From the NCBI RefSeq assembly GCF_008973715.1, contig NZ_WBOL01000014.1:37057-101056 (forward strand): 64,000 nucleotides of DNA, in the 5' to 3' direction. The position numbers were made by a program, and so were the translations under genes. A model generated the notes under the pieces. That model ran no database searches. It worked only from the letters and a program-made list of their open reading frames with translations, and was not told where the DNA came from. Below, one piece after another: positions 9,404 to 20,013 of the stretch. The stretch comes from Nitrincola schmidtii. GTDB taxonomy: Bacteria > Pseudomonadota > Gammaproteobacteria > Pseudomonadales > Balneatricaceae. The number at the start of each line of letters is the position of its first letter. The stretch's first letter is position 1.

Positions 9404-9446
9404 AACAAAACTCCCCTCTGACGCAAACCAGAGAGGAGTTTTTGTT
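9404..9446 (-). terminator. Terminator after acs
   Basis: An inverted repeat (9404-9420 with 9429-9446) forms a long stem with one internal mismatch. Its minus-strand side ends in TTTTGTTTTT. It lies 16 bp after the acs stop and separates acs from crbR. Confidence 0.75.
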
Positions 9447-9461
9447 AAAAGAAGCTATTTT

Positions 9462-11420
9462 TTAGCTTTTTTTGCGGTTTAGACGGTGTTCAATCAGATC
9501 ATCAACCACCGATGGATCCGCCAGTGTGGAGGTATCACCCAATGCACTGAAGTCATCTTCTGCAATCTTACGCAGAATACGGCGCATAATTTTACCTGAA
9601 CGTGTCTTAGGCATCCCTGGAGAGAACTGAATCAAATCAGGAGAGGCAATCGGTCCAATTTCCGAGCGAACCCAATTACGCAACTCTTTCATCAGATCAT
9701 CAGATTGCTCATAACCTGACTGCAGCGTTACATACACATAGATACCCTGACCTTTCAGATCATGTGGATAACCGACCACGGCCGCTTCTGCAACCGCAGG
9801 GTGAGCAACCAGGGCTGATTCAACTTCTGCGGTACCCATACGGTGACCGGATACGTTGATAACGTCATCGACACGACCAGTAATCCAGTAGTATCCATCT
9901 TCATCACGACGGGCACCATCACCAGTAGTGTAGTAACCTTTAAATCCGGAGAAATAGGTTTGTACGAAACGCTCATGGTCGCCAAAAATAGTACGACTCT
10001 GACCCGGCCAAGAGTCTGCAATCACCAGGTTACCGTCGCCAGCGCCTTCGACTGGATTACCTTCATTATCCAGCAGCATTGGCTGAACACCGAAGAAAGG
10101 ACGTGTTGCAGAACCTGGTTTCAGAGCTGTAGCACCTGGTAGAGGCACTATCATGATACCGCCAGTCTCTGTTTGCCACCAAGTATCCACGATTGGGCAT
10201 TTGCCTTTACCGAAAATGCGGTGATACCACGTCCAAGCTTCTGGGTTAATAGGCTCGCCCACTGAACCGAGTAACTTCAAGCTAGATAGATCAGAGTCAC
10301 CTAGGACATCTTCACCTTGCTGCATCAATGAGCGAATAGCCGTTGGTGCGGTATAGAACTGGTTAACTTTATGTTTTTCGATCACTCGACCAAAACGGCT
10401 GTTATCTGGGTAGTTAGGTACACCTTCAAACATCAGCGTGGTAGCACCATTGGCCAGTGGCCCATAAACAATATAACTGTGACCTGTCACCCAACCGACG
10501 TCAGCAGTACACCAGTAGATATCACCTGGCTTATAGTCGAAGATCAATTCATGCGTCATCGACGCATAAACCAGATAGCCACCCGTTGTGTGCTGAAGAC
10601 CTTTAGGCTGACCAGTAGAACCTGAGGTATACAGAATGAACATTGGATCTTCTGCGTTCATCTCTTCGACAGCGCAATCTGGTGATGCAGCTGCAACGAC
10701 ATCGTGGAACCACACATCACGATCTGCATGCCATGCAACATCTTTAGTAGTGCGCTGAACAGTCACAACGGATTGTACGAATTCAGCAGCGCCGTGTTCA
10801 TCAATCGCTTCGTCAACATTCGCTTTTAGCGGAACTTGCTTACCACCGCGCAACGAGTAGTTAGACGTCACAATCAGTTTAGATTTAGCACCGATAACAC
10901 GGCTTGCTAGGGCTTCTGGAGAGAAACCACCAAAGACGATTGAGTGAATCGCACCGATGCGGGTACAGGCCAACATCGCAATCGCAGCTTCTGGAATCAT
11001 CGGAAGATATAGAGTAACCACATCACCCTTACCAATGCCTTGTGCTTTTAAGGCATTAGCGAAGCGACAAACACGCTCATGCAGGTCACGATAAGTAATT
11101 TTTTCATCTTCTTCTGGGTTGTCACCTTCCCAGATAATGGCGATTTGATCACCGCGAGTCGCTAAATGACGATCAAGACAGTTAGCAGAAACGTTCAAGG
11201 TACCGTCTTCGTACCACTTAATAGAGACGTTATGAGGGTCAAAGGTGGTATTTTTTACTTTGGTGTAAGGCTTGATCCAATCTAGGCGCTTGCCTTGCTC
11301 ACCCCAAAAAGCGTCCGGATCTTTAATAGATTGTTCGTACATTTCCAGATATTTGGCATTGTCGATATGTGCTTGGGCTGCAAATTCTGGATTTACCGGA
11401 AATATGTTTGCATCACTCAT
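9462..11420 (-). CDS. acs: Acetyl-CoA synthetase
   Basis: This 652-aa cytoplasmic enzyme is the full length of bacterial Acs and converts acetate, ATP and CoA to acetyl-CoA through acetyl-AMP. The adenylate-forming P-loop [11 protein letters not shown] (about residue 265), WWQTETGG (about 414), [20 protein letters not shown] (about 500-520) and the C-terminal [11 protein letters not shown] containing the acetylation-sensitive catalytic lysine are all present. It sits in the CrbS/CrbR locus that classically regulates it and near the symporter that probably imports its substrate. No damage is seen. Confidence 0.97.
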   Translation of the reverse strand: MSDANIFPVNPEFAAQAHIDNAKYLEMYEQSIKDPDAFWGEQGKRLDWIKPYTKVKNTTFDPHNVSIKWYEDGTLNVSANCLDRHLATRGDQIAIIWEGDNPEEDEKITYRDLHERVCRFANALKAQGIGKGDVVTLYLPMIPEAAIAMLACTRIGAIHSIVFGGFSPEALASRVIGAKSKLIVTSNYSLRGGKQVPLKANVDEAIDEHGAAEFVQSVVTVQRTTKDVAWHADRDVWFHDVVAAASPDCAVEEMNAEDPMFILYTSGSTGQPKGLQHTTGGYLVYASMTHELIFDYKPGDIYWCTADVGWVTGHSYIVYGPLANGATTLMFEGVPNYPDNSRFGRVIEKHKVNQFYTAPTAIRSLMQQGEDVLGDSDLSSLKLLGSVGEPINPEAWTWYHRIFGKGKCPIVDTWWQTETGGIMIVPLPGATALKPGSATRPFFGVQPMLLDNEGNPVEGAGDGNLVIADSWPGQSRTIFGDHERFVQTYFSGFKGYYTTGDGARRDEDGYYWITGRVDDVINVSGHRMGTAEVESALVAHPAVAEAAVVGYPHDLKGQGIYVYVTLQSGYEQSDDLMKELRNWVRSEIGPIASPDLIQFSPGMPKTRSGKIMRRILRKIAEDDFSALGDTSTLADPSVVDDLIEHRLNRKKS

Positions 11421-11531
11421 GGGTTGTTGTCCTTCGCTTGAGATTTGTTGTTATGTCAATTCGCCAAACTTTTTCGATTTACTAACGATTAAATTAGGCG
11501 TTTATTATTTGAATAGTACGTTTATACAGAA

Positions 11532-11572
11532 CCCTTGATCCCCTCTTAATTAGACATTGGTCTGATCAAGGG
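11532..11572 (-). terminator. Weak terminator-like inverted repeat after fleR
   Basis: Nine-base arms CCCTTGATC (11532-11540) and GATCAAGGG (11564-11572) flank a long 23-nt loop, about 40 bp after the fleR stop. The following minus-strand sequence TTCTGTATAAA is only mildly T-rich. It might instead be a regulatory palindrome in the acs upstream region. Confidence 0.35.
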
Positions 11573-11609
11573 GGCTACGTTAGTTCTATAGATCCTTTAT
11601 AGTTAGTAC

Positions 11610-12992
11610 TTACTTACCACCTAACACTTGCTCTAGATCAATTCCCTGATCTCTGATTTTTGCAAGCTTGTATCTCAATGTTCGTGGACTAATACCTAAG
11701 TGTTCCGCCGCTAGCTTACGACTGCCCTTAAATTGAACCAACGCATCCAAAATAATTTGATACTCATGCTGTCGTAAATCTTGATCTAAGACACCACCCG
11801 ATTCGGATTTCAAGACAGAAACCATTGGCGCGACCTGACTTGCTTCCTCTGGTAAGCGGATAGATCCTTCCGATAAGTGCAAATCTGTAGCTAAAATTTT
11901 ACTACCTGTCTGAAGAATTAAAGCCCGTTGAATAACGTTATCCAATTCACGAACATTACCCGGCCATGCGTAAGACTCAAGTACCTCCTGGGCCTCAGTC
12001 GACAAGACTGCCGGACTGCGACGCATTTTTTGACAATGATGCTGAAGCATTCGTTGAGCCAAAGGCTCAATATCCTCAGCACGCTCTCGTAAAGGCAACC
12101 ATTGCAACGGAAAAACATTTAAACGGTAATACAGATCTTCTCGAAACTGACGATCGGTCACGCATTGCAGTAAATCGCGATTACTGGTTGCCAATACTCT
12201 AACATTCAGCTTAATCAGTTTACGGCTACCGATACGTTCAACTTCTTGTTCTTGTAAGACGCGAAGCAGTTTCGCTTGCAGGCCTAAGTCCATTTCACTG
12301 ATTTCATCTAATAACAGTGTGCCGCCATTGGCTTGTTCAAACTTACCAGGAACCGACTGATGCGCACCCGTAAAAGCACCCTTTTCATGTCCGAATAAGG
12401 TAGCTTCTAACATGCTTTCTGGAATTGCTGCGCAGTTGATGGCAATAAAGGGTTGTCCTGCTCGACCTGAGTGACGATGAATATAACGTGCCAACACTTC
12501 TTTACCCGTTCCCGACTCACCCGTAATCAGGACAGTTGAATCAGTGACTGCAACGCGTTGAGCTAATTTCAGCAATTGCTGACTGGATAGTGATCGAGCA
12601 ATAGGTTCATCATTGGGGTCCTCCGTGATTGCCCCTATCGCATAACGACCTATCAATTCGATCAACTGAGAAGGGTCAAAGGGTTTCATTAAGTAATCCA
12701 CTGCACCGTGCCGAATCGCATCAACAGCGCGTTCAATTTGACCATAGGCAGTAATCAGTGCCACCGGCAGCATCGGATAACGCTGTCTTAGTTGTGCTAG
12801 CAATGCATGTCCATCCATACCCGGCATATTGACATCGGTTACCACCATATCAACCGCTTCATGATCCAGCAGGCTCAGGGCTTCCTCTCCAGACCCTGCT
12901 TCTAAATAGCGGATTTTGGCAAGCGCCAAGGTATCAACTAAGGCCTCTCGCAAGCCTATATCATCTTCAACAATTAATACCCTTGGTGACAT
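11610..12992 (-). CDS. fleR: Sigma-54-dependent flagellar response regulator FleR/FlrC
   Basis: This 460-aa NtrC-type activator has a receiver (1-120, phosphoacceptor D53 in VTDVNMPGMDG), a sigma-54 AAA+ domain (about 140-370: Walker [15 protein letters not shown] loop, LLLDEI) and a Fis-type helix-turn-helix at the C-terminus (KLAAEHLGISPRTLRYKL). It lies 12 bp downstream of the cognate kinase gene and behind fleQ. In Pseudomonas and Vibrio this protein activates the class III (hook-basal body) flagellar genes with RpoN. The assignment rests on the three-gene order as well as the domains; sequence alone would allow other NtrC-type regulators. Confidence 0.88.
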   Translation of the reverse strand: MSPRVLIVEDDIGLREALVDTLALAKIRYLEAGSGEEALSLLDHEAVDMVVTDVNMPGMDGHALLAQLRQRYPMLPVALITAYGQIERAVDAIRHGAVDYLMKPFDPSQLIELIGRYAIGAITEDPNDEPIARSLSSQQLLKLAQRVAVTDSTVLITGESGTGKEVLARYIHRHSGRAGQPFIAINCAAIPESMLEATLFGHEKGAFTGAHQSVPGKFEQANGGTLLLDEISEMDLGLQAKLLRVLQEQEVERIGSRKLIKLNVRVLATSNRDLLQCVTDRQFREDLYYRLNVFPLQWLPLRERAEDIEPLAQRMLQHHCQKMRRSPAVLSTEAQEVLESYAWPGNVRELDNVIQRALILQTGSKILATDLHLSEGSIRLPEEASQVAPMVSVLKSESGGVLDQDLRQHEYQIILDALVQFKGSRKLAAEHLGISPRTLRYKLAKIRDQGIDLEQVLGGK

Positions 12993-13004
12993 GGAATAAC
13001 CCTA

Positions 13005-14063
13005 CTAATTAGCTTCTTTTAAAGGTAGTTGAAAACGTGCACAGGTTCCTTTCTCTGGCTCAGAGCTAAGCTCAAACTGTCCATGATGAGCACGGGCAAT
13101 CACTTGAGCAATTGCCAAACCTAAACCCGTCCCGTGAGTTTTGGTGGTATAAAATGGCTCTTTAGCTCTTTGTAAACTCTCAGCATTCATACCAGGACCA
13201 TTATCTGAGACACTAATGACTAAGGTATTTTGTTGCTGCTCCAGTAATATTTCTAATACCGCATTTTCATGGCAGGCTTGCAACGCATTATTCACCAAAT
13301 TTAGAACAGCGCCCAATAACGCCTCTAAATTACACTGTATCTGTGCATCACCTGCCCGATTGATAAATTCACACTCAGCATCATATTGAGCGAGCGGCTG
13401 ATCCAGTAAATCTTCAATTCGAATTAACAGATCATCTGCATTAATCTGATCATCTAGACGTGTTTCACCTCGAGCAAAAATAAGCATATCTCGAACTTGT
13501 TGCTCTAGATGAGTTAAATGTTGCTTAACCTTGGTCGCGAATCGAATTCGATGGGCATCAGTCAATTCTGATGCGGTTAAATGAGTTGCATAGATTAATG
13601 CCGCTGACAGTGGAGTCCTTACCTGATGTGCTAAGGATGCCATCATTCGTCCCATCTCTGATAAGCGCTGATAGTGGTGTAGTTTGGATTGCAAATCACG
13701 TGTTTGTGTCTGGTCCGTCATAAACACTAATTGCCCGGGTTCATCAGGCAGTGCCAAGGTTGACAGCAATACGCGCTTGCCATTTCTAAGTGACACTTCA
13801 TGTCCATCATCAGGACGGGGGGCAAAGCAGGCTTGAATCACTGCTATCCAAGCACGATCTTGCAACTTTTCCCCCAATAAGGCCTCTGCAGCGGGATTAC
13901 TTTCGACAATCAAGCCACGATTATCGATGACCAAAAAACCAGTTGGCATCAAATCAACGAGTTTCCTGAGTCTCATCAAGGCTTGCTGTTCAGACTGTAA
14001 GGCTTCAACCTGCTGTTCCAGTTCGGAAATACGCTGTTCTGCGTGTTTTAGCGCATCACTCAT
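13005..14063 (-). CDS. fleS: Flagellar sensor histidine kinase FleS/FlrB
   Basis: This 352-aa kinase has no membrane segment and is therefore cytoplasmic. A coiled coil (about 5-32) precedes a PAS domain (about 35-120), HisKA with H146 in SLAHQVRTPLSAA, and a HATPase with NALQAC (N box), DNGPGM and GTGLGLA. The start codon overlaps the fleQ stop (ATGA), which points to translational coupling. FleS/FlrB phosphorylates FleR/FlrC in the flagellar hierarchy. Confidence 0.88.
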   Translation of the reverse strand: MSDALKHAEQRISELEQQVEALQSEQQALMRLRKLVDLMPTGFLVIDNRGLIVESNPAAEALLGEKLQDRAWIAVIQACFAPRPDDGHEVSLRNGKRVLLSTLALPDEPGQLVFMTDQTQTRDLQSKLHHYQRLSEMGRMMASLAHQVRTPLSAALIYATHLTASELTDAHRIRFATKVKQHLTHLEQQVRDMLIFARGETRLDDQINADDLLIRIEDLLDQPLAQYDAECEFINRAGDAQIQCNLEALLGAVLNLVNNALQACHENAVLEILLEQQQNTLVISVSDNGPGMNAESLQRAKEPFYTTKTHGTGLGLAIAQVIARAHHGQFELSSEPEKGTCARFQLPLKEAN

Positions 14064-15562
14064 GAGCGAGCCATATCATATTTACGCATTTTTTCGACCA
14101 GTGTAGTTCGACGAATACCTAACAAGCGCGCGGCTCGTGCAACGACTTGACCTGACTCGGATAAGGCTTGTTCGATCAGTCGCTGCTCAGTGGTTTCAAG
14201 GAAGTTTTTTAGATCAATCCCTTTCTTTAATACCTCAAGCTCTGCTTGCGATATATCCTTGTTTTGCGGACTATCCCTAAAGATATCAGTGGACAACGTT
14301 TTATCTGATGCCTCTTTTTTCTGATACTCATCTTCCTGATCGGGCATCAAATTGACCGGAGGCTGAACGCCTTGATAACGCTCAGGATGAGGTTCTTCTA
14401 TATGCCTAAACTTGGCTGGTAACTCAGAGACACCGATCACACCGCCAGAGTGAATGATGGCAAGACGCTCGAGCAGGTTTGACAGCTCACGTACATTTCC
14501 TGGCCAAGGATGACGCCTTAATGACTCCATCGCGTCTGGTAAAAAATGCATTGCGTCTAATCCCTGCTCTTGTAAACGTTGCATAAATTCATTGATCAGT
14601 AAGGGCAGATCGGAAACACGTTCTCGCAGAGGCGGCATTTCGATGGGAAAAACATTGAGACGATAGTAAAGATCTTCCCTAAACTCACCAGAAACAATCA
14701 TCTCTTCAAGATTTTTGTGTGTTGCAGTGATGATACGCACATCTACTTCAAGGGTTCGACTGCCTCCGACACGCTCAAATTGACGTTCTTGCAGCACTCT
14801 TAACAATTTTACCTGCATAGGGAGAGGCATATCTCCCACTTCATCCAGAAAGAGTGTTCCACCATCGGCGAGTTCAAATCGCCCTGCTCGACTGCTGATT
14901 GCTCCGGTAAAGGCGCCCTTTTCGTGACCAAAAAGTTCACTTTCGAGCAGCTCAGCCGGTATCGCTCCACAATTAACCGGTACAAAGGGTTTATCTCGAC
15001 GATCAGAATGCTGATGTAAGGCCCGTGCAACGACCTCTTTACCGGTTCCTGATTCTCCGGTAATGAGCACACTCACATCTCGTGCAGCAACTTGACCAAT
15101 CAAACTGCGAATATCACGAACCGCCTTACTTTGTCCTACAAAGCCCTGACACTCAATTTCGGTCGTTGGCATAGGTATCTGCTGCTTAAGAAACACCTGT
15201 GCACAATGCAGCAGATCTAAAAAACGATCGTATCGATACGGAGGTAAAAAGTGATCCAGTATCCCTAGAGATCTAGCACTACTTTCTTCTATCTCGGGCC
15301 AGTCACATAATAGCAGTTTGGGAAGCGGTCGCTGCTCTATGTGAAGCTCGCTGACTAATTTTTCCAGAGCGATTGGCAAACTACTGTGACCAATCAGCAC
15401 CAAACCCAAACTGCTTAAATCAAAATCACGGCCGCGCTGAAACCAACTGACAAAGTCAAAAATATGGCAGTTAACACCCATAAAAGAGAGACATGTCTGC
15501 AATGAGTGGCTGCGCAGATGATCATCATCCAGCAATAAAACGTCAGAAAATTTACGATCCAT
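14060..15562 (-). CDS. fleQ: Flagellar master regulator FleQ/FlrA
   Basis: This 500-aa sigma-54 activator has an N-terminal receiver-like domain (about 1-125) in which the usual phosphoacceptor position is replaced (LVLIGHSS), a hallmark of FleQ/FlrA. The AAA+ domain (about 145-385) has GESGTGKE and GAFTGA, and the C-terminal helix-turn-helix is [19 protein letters not shown]. FleQ heads the flagellar cascade and in Pseudomonas also responds to c-di-GMP and FleN. Here it is first in an operon with fleS and fleR; in Pseudomonas fleQ is transcribed separately. No flagellar structural genes lie in the window. Confidence 0.9.
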   Translation of the reverse strand: MDRKFSDVLLLDDDHLRSHSLQTCLSFMGVNCHIFDFVSWFQRGRDFDLSSLGLVLIGHSSLPIALEKLVSELHIEQRPLPKLLLCDWPEIEESSARSLGILDHFLPPYRYDRFLDLLHCAQVFLKQQIPMPTTEIECQGFVGQSKAVRDIRSLIGQVAARDVSVLITGESGTGKEVVARALHQHSDRRDKPFVPVNCGAIPAELLESELFGHEKGAFTGAISSRAGRFELADGGTLFLDEVGDMPLPMQVKLLRVLQERQFERVGGSRTLEVDVRIITATHKNLEEMIVSGEFREDLYYRLNVFPIEMPPLRERVSDLPLLINEFMQRLQEQGLDAMHFLPDAMESLRRHPWPGNVRELSNLLERLAIIHSGGVIGVSELPAKFRHIEEPHPERYQGVQPPVNLMPDQEDEYQKKEASDKTLSTDIFRDSPQNKDISQAELEVLKKGIDLKNFLETTEQRLIEQALSESGQVVARAARLLGIRRTTLVEKMRKYDMARS

Positions 15563-15658
15563 GGGTAAACGACCTATGACAAAGACAAACTAACACTAAC
15601 GTTAGCTCGCCTTTACGTCAATAGTTTGACTTTTTAAAGCTGTAAATCGATAGGATTT

Positions 15659-15979
15659 TTACGATTTTTTCGGTGGGAAAGAGGGAAATTGAGTAATGAT
15701 CCCCTTAGCTTCTGTAATCTTAGCCACACCACTTTGACGAACTTCATCTATACGAATCACCGAATGCATCGGAACATAAGTACGCTTTACTTCGCCAAAC
15801 TGTTGACGCAATTTTTCTTCTGAAGGATCGACCACCAATTCAGAGCGAGAACCAAACACAAATCCCTCAAGCTCTAAAAACCCCCATAGATCACTTTGAA
15901 ACACATGACGTACATAGAGCTCATACACTTTATCTTGATTTACAAAGGCAACGCGATAGATAGATTCTTCTGCAGCCAT
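15659..15979 (-). CDS. DUF1820 family protein
   Basis: This 106-aa soluble protein matches the DUF1820 pattern (YRVAFVNQDKVYELYVRHVF, then SDLWGFLELEGFVFG and VHPSEE-like VDPSEEKLR). The family is common next to miaB or flagellar regulators in gammaproteobacteria and has no known function. The start is supported by GGAGTGAT upstream. It lies 96 bp upstream of fleQ on the same strand. Confidence 0.88.
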   Translation of the reverse strand: MAAEESIYRVAFVNQDKVYELYVRHVFQSDLWGFLELEGFVFGSRSELVVDPSEEKLRQQFGEVKRTYVPMHSVIRIDEVRQSGVAKITEAKGIITQFPSFPPKKS

Positions 15980-16280
15980 GATAGGTACATCACTCCTTTA
16001 ATTATCTAAACTGAACTTTCAAATAGACTCTGCTCTCAAACTATCTTTATCGGGGCGATAAGACTATCTTTCAAGGGCACCGTGTTTCGCTGGCAAGGCA
16101 TTGCAAGGCAAACACCTTGCTTAATAGTGACTTTTTTTGATCTATGCGTTGTTAAAAGCACTAAGCATTGAACTGGATGACAAAAACTGCTCAAAAAACG
16201 CTCAGCGTGTGGCAGCAAGTCGGCGGCTTCGCTATAATCTTGCCCCTATTTTAATCGACAATCTTAACTGCAGGTAACTC
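15980..16280. other. Intergenic region between DUF1820 and miaB
   Basis: No gene is evident in this 301-bp divergent stretch. A short minus-strand frame at 16036-16218 has no ribosome site or family resemblance. The right end carries a TATAAT at 16233-16238, about 45 bp before the miaB ATG, which is the best -10 candidate for miaB; no convincing -35 accompanies it. Confidence 0.5.
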
Positions 16281-17627
16281 ATGAGCAAAAAGTTGTTTAT
16301 CAAGACACACGGCTGTCAGATGAACGAGTACGACTCCTCCCGTATGGCAGACCTTTTGGGTGAAAGTCACGCCCTAGAACTGACCGATAGTCCGGATGAT
16401 GCCGATGTACTTCTGCTCAACACCTGTTCTATTCGTGAAAAAGCACAAGAAAAGGTTTTCCATCAGCTAGGCCGCTGGCGCAAGTTAAAAGAAAAGCGTC
16501 CGGATCTGATTATTGGTGTGGGCGGATGTGTGGCTAGCCAAGAAGGTGAAGCGATTCGTGATCGAGCACCCTATGTTGATATGATCTTTGGCCCACAAAC
16601 GCTGCATCGCTTGCCTGAGATGATCAATGAAAGCAAAAAAGGCACCCTAGGCATTGTTGATATCAGCTTTCCTGAAATTGAAAAGTTTGACAACCTGCCA
16701 GCGCCTCGTGCTGAGGGTGCTGAAGCCTTTGTTTCTGTGATGGAAGGCTGCAGTAAATACTGTACTTTCTGTGTGGTGCCATACACTCGAGGTGAAGAGG
16801 TCAGCCGCCCCTTACAGGACGTCCTGAATGAATGCCAAGAACTGGCAGAACAGGGTGTACGAGAAGTTAACTTGCTCGGCCAAAACGTCAACGCTTATCG
16901 AGGCGAACTAAGCGACGGTGATCACGCAGATTTAGCTGAACTGATTCGCCGTGTTGCAGCGATTGATGGTATTGATCGTATTCGTTTTACCACCTCGCAC
17001 CCCGTCGAGTTCAGTGACAGCCTAATTGACGTCTACGATGAAGTACCTGAACTGGTAAGTCATTTACATCTACCGGTTCAAAGTGGTTCCGATAGAATCC
17101 TGATGGCGATGAAACGTGGCCATACCGCACTGGAATATAAATCGAAGTTACGTCGTATTCGTAAACTTCGTCCCAATATCAGCTTTTCATCGGATTTCAT
17201 TATTGGCTTCCCGGGGGAAACCGATGCCGATTTCCAAGCGACGATGAAACTGATTGAAGAGATAGGCTTTGATTCATCTTTCAGCTTTGTCTATAGCCGT
17301 CGTCCCGGAACACCCGCAGCAGACTTGCCTGACTCTGTCTCTGACGAAGAGAAGAAGCAACGTCTTGCTCTGTTACAGCATCGCATTACCCAGCAAGCGA
17401 CGGAAATTAGTCGTCGTATGGTAGGCAATATTGAGCGCATTTTAGTCAATGGCTACTCAAAGAAAGATCCTGGTCAATTGTCCGGCCGTACTGAAAACAA
17501 CCGAGTGGTTAACTTTCGCTGCGACAACCCCGATCTCATTGGTCACTTTGCAGATGTCAAAATCATTCAAGCCTATGCAAACTCATTAGTGGGTGAACTC
17601 GTCGCATCAGAACTTGATGCTCAATAA
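16281..17627 (+). CDS. miaB: tRNA-2-methylthio-N6-dimethylallyladenosine synthase MiaB
   Basis: This 448-aa radical-SAM methylthiotransferase modifies A37 of tRNAs that read U-starting codons. The N-terminal UPF0004 domain has its three iron-sulfur cysteines ([28 protein letters not shown]), the radical-SAM motif is [15 protein letters not shown] at about residue 155, and a TRAM domain ends the protein. It starts the conserved block miaB-phoH-ybeY-corC-lnt. An AGGTAA ribosome site precedes the ATG. Confidence 0.97.
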   Translation: MSKKLFIKTHGCQMNEYDSSRMADLLGESHALELTDSPDDADVLLLNTCSIREKAQEKVFHQLGRWRKLKEKRPDLIIGVGGCVASQEGEAIRDRAPYVDMIFGPQTLHRLPEMINESKKGTLGIVDISFPEIEKFDNLPAPRAEGAEAFVSVMEGCSKYCTFCVVPYTRGEEVSRPLQDVLNECQELAEQGVREVNLLGQNVNAYRGELSDGDHADLAELIRRVAAIDGIDRIRFTTSHPVEFSDSLIDVYDEVPELVSHLHLPVQSGSDRILMAMKRGHTALEYKSKLRRIRKLRPNISFSSDFIIGFPGETDADFQATMKLIEEIGFDSSFSFVYSRRPGTPAADLPDSVSDEEKKQRLALLQHRITQQATEISRRMVGNIERILVNGYSKKDPGQLSGRTENNRVVNFRCDNPDLIGHFADVKIIQAYANSLVGELVASELDAQ

Positions 17628-17687
17628 AGAGATAACTCAACACTTGATATCACTCACTAAGATAATCACTGATGACAGGAATTTGAA

Positions 17688-18701
17688 TTGCCTTCCACTC
17701 ACACACTAAATTTTACTCTTGAGCCTGACAATCTCGGCGCACTTGCTAACCTCTGCGGACAACTGAATGAGCATCTTCTCCTGATTGAAGAGCGTACAGG
17801 CATGGAAGTGCTGCATCGAGGCAATCACTTCCAAATTTTAGGGAGCGAAGCTGAATGTGAGAAAATAAAGCTAATGCTGCAACAGCTTTTCCAAGATGCG
17901 AGCTCTGGCACTGAACTAACACCTGCACACATCCATCTTGCACTGAAAGCGACAGGCATCGAAAGCCGTCAAAATAGCAGCACTCCTTATGATCGAGATG
18001 TCACTATACGCACACGTAAGATGCAGATACGTCCTCGCAGTGACAATCAAAAGCGCTATGTCGAATCGGTTCAACGACTGGATATCAATTTCGGTATTGG
18101 ACCCGCTGGAACCGGCAAAACCTATCTAGCAGTTGCCTGTGCGGTGGAAGCCCTAGAACGCGAAGAGGTCAGTCGTATTTTACTGGTTCGCCCGGCCGTT
18201 GAAGCGGGAGAAAAACTGGGCTTTTTACCTGGTGATCTGTCACAGAAAGTCGATCCTTATCTTCGTCCACTTTATGATGCACTTTACGAGATGATCGGCA
18301 TTGAAAAAGTGGCTCGTCTGATAGAGAAAAATGTCATTGAAATTGCTCCTTTAGCCTATATGCGCGGCCGTACACTCAATGGTTCTTTTGTCATTCTTGA
18401 TGAATCGCAAAACACCACACGTGAACAGATGAAGATGTTTTTAACCCGTATCGGTTTTGGCTCAACCGCCGTAATCACGGGTGATGTAACCCAGATTGAC
18501 CTACCCAAAGGGGTTCGATCTGGTCTAGTTCACGCGATTGAAGTCCTTAAGGGTGTTGAAGGCATTGGCTTTACTCACTTTACCGCTAAAGATGTGGTGC
18601 GCCATCCCTTGGTTCAACATATTGTTATCGCCTATGATCGCTATGAAAAAATGGAAGCGCAGCGCCAGCAATCTGACCAACAGACAAGAGAAAAACGCTA
18701 A
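17688..18701 (+). CDS. ybeZ: PhoH-family ATPase (YbeZ)
   Basis: This 337-aa PhoH-like P-loop protein has GPAGTGKTYLA (Walker A, about residue 140) and FVILDESQNTT (Walker B). PhoH/YbeZ partners with the endoribonuclease YbeY, encoded directly after it. The chosen start is a TTG at 17688 with ACAGGA seven bases upstream; no better ATG lies nearby. The stop codon overlaps the ybeY start (TAATG). Confidence 0.93.
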   Translation: MPSTHTLNFTLEPDNLGALANLCGQLNEHLLLIEERTGMEVLHRGNHFQILGSEAECEKIKLMLQQLFQDASSGTELTPAHIHLALKATGIESRQNSSTPYDRDVTIRTRKMQIRPRSDNQKRYVESVQRLDINFGIGPAGTGKTYLAVACAVEALEREEVSRILLVRPAVEAGEKLGFLPGDLSQKVDPYLRPLYDALYEMIGIEKVARLIEKNVIEIAPLAYMRGRTLNGSFVILDESQNTTREQMKMFLTRIGFGSTAVITGDVTQIDLPKGVRSGLVHAIEVLKGVEGIGFTHFTAKDVVRHPLVQHIVIAYDRYEKMEAQRQQSDQQTREKR

Positions 18702-19156
18702 TGGCTATTGACGTAGATATCCAGATCGCTGTCGAAGACCAGCCACTTCCAGAGGCTGATGATTTCCAGCGCTGGGTAGAAACCGCCTTAACGAATCAGA
18801 TAGATGAGGCTGAACTGTGTATTCGCATAGTCTCCTCCGAGGAAAGCCAAGAGCTAAATAGCACTTGGCGCGGCATGGACAAGCCCACTAATGTTTTGTC
18901 CTTTCCGTTTGAGGCACCACCAGGGTTTTCATCAGCCATGATTGGTGATTTAGCCATCTGTGCCGAAGTGGTTGCCAGTGAAGCACAGGCACAAAATAAA
19001 CCTTTAATGGCGCATTGGGCACATATGGTTATTCATGGGGTATTGCATCTGATCGGATTCGATCATATAAATGACGATGACGCGGAAGAGATGGAAGCGT
19101 TAGAGATTAAATTACTCGCGCAACTCGATATTCCCAACCCTTACATATCCGCTTAG
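18701..19156 (+). CDS. ybeY: Endoribonuclease YbeY (16S rRNA maturation)
   Basis: This 151-aa zinc metalloprotein has the signature HGVLHLIGFDH (about residues 115-125), whose histidines bind the metal, and NVLSFPFE in the core. YbeY acts in 16S rRNA 3'-end maturation and 70S quality control. It overlaps ybeZ by one base and is followed 8 bp later by corC, all in one operon. Confidence 0.96.
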   Translation: MAIDVDIQIAVEDQPLPEADDFQRWVETALTNQIDEAELCIRIVSSEESQELNSTWRGMDKPTNVLSFPFEAPPGFSSAMIGDLAICAEVVASEAQAQNKPLMAHWAHMVIHGVLHLIGFDHINDDDAEEMEALEIKLLAQLDIPNPYISA

Positions 19157-19164
19157 AGGACAAC

Positions 19165-20007
19165 ATGAGCGAAGAGCGATCGGGAAACACACAAAAAGGC
19201 TGGCTGGGTAAACTGGCGCAAGCTTTTTCAGATGAGCCCCCAACACGTGAAGACTTAATCAATGGACTTTACGAAGCAGCAGAGGCTGGCGTGCTTGACA
19301 ATGATGCCTTAACGATCATTGAAGGCGCTATGCAGGTTTCTGATATGCGCGTTAGAGACGCCATGATTCCTCGCTCGCAGGTCACGATGGTACAAATCAA
19401 TCAAAAACCTGCTGATTTCTTACCGGTTATTATCGAAACGGCCCACTCCAGATTTCCGGTTTGTGGAGAAAATCCTGATGAAGTGGTCGGTATACTGTTG
19501 GCCAAAGATCTATTGACCTATGTCCTTGACGGTAACCTTGAAAACTTCACTCTCAGTGATTGCTTGCGACCTGCCGTTTTTATACCGGAAGGCAAACGCC
19601 TGAATGTGTTGCTAAGGGAGTTCCGTGGCGCACGAAATCACATGGCTATCGTTGTTGACGAGTATGGCGGCATTTCGGGTCTGATCACCATCGAAGACGT
19701 TCTAGAGCAAATTGTCGGCGAAATCGAAGATGAGCATGATGAAGATGAAAATGAAGGCAATATTAAAGCGCTGGATGAAAAAGGCTATCTCGTTAAAGCC
19801 TTAACACCGATTGATGACTTTAATGAATTCTTTAATACCGACTTTTCAGATGAAGAGTTTGACACCATCGGTGGCATTATCACGCAAAGCTTTGGTCGTC
19901 TTCCGCTCAAAGGTGAAAGCGTCACTCTGGAAGGCATTCACTTTAGCGTTTTGTCAGCCGACAATCGCCGTATTCGCTTGTTGCAAGTAACGCCAGAGGA
20001 CAACTAA
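19165..20007 (+). CDS. corC: CorC/YbeX family CBS-domain protein
   Basis: This 280-aa protein has a short N-terminal stretch, a pair of CBS domains (about 65-190; VRDAMIPRSQV, HMAIVVDEYGGISGLIT) and a C-terminal CorC/HlyC domain (about 205-278). It lacks the DUF21 membrane domain, so it is the soluble form. The family is linked to magnesium/cobalt efflux, and YbeX also to ribosome metabolism. The acidic linker EIEDEHDEDENEG is typical. The ATG follows GAGGACAAC. Confidence 0.94.
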   Translation: MSEERSGNTQKGWLGKLAQAFSDEPPTREDLINGLYEAAEAGVLDNDALTIIEGAMQVSDMRVRDAMIPRSQVTMVQINQKPADFLPVIIETAHSRFPVCGENPDEVVGILLAKDLLTYVLDGNLENFTLSDCLRPAVFIPEGKRLNVLLREFRGARNHMAIVVDEYGGISGLITIEDVLEQIVGEIEDEHDEDENEGNIKALDEKGYLVKALTPIDDFNEFFNTDFSDEEFDTIGGIITQSFGRLPLKGESVTLEGIHFSVLSADNRRIRLLQVTPEDN

Positions 20008-20013
20008 TCAACA

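Noticed and set aside
16036..16218. Possible 60-aa minus-strand gene upstream of miaB
   Set aside because: No ribosome site, low-complexity-free but unrecognisable product, and it overlaps the probable miaB promoter region.
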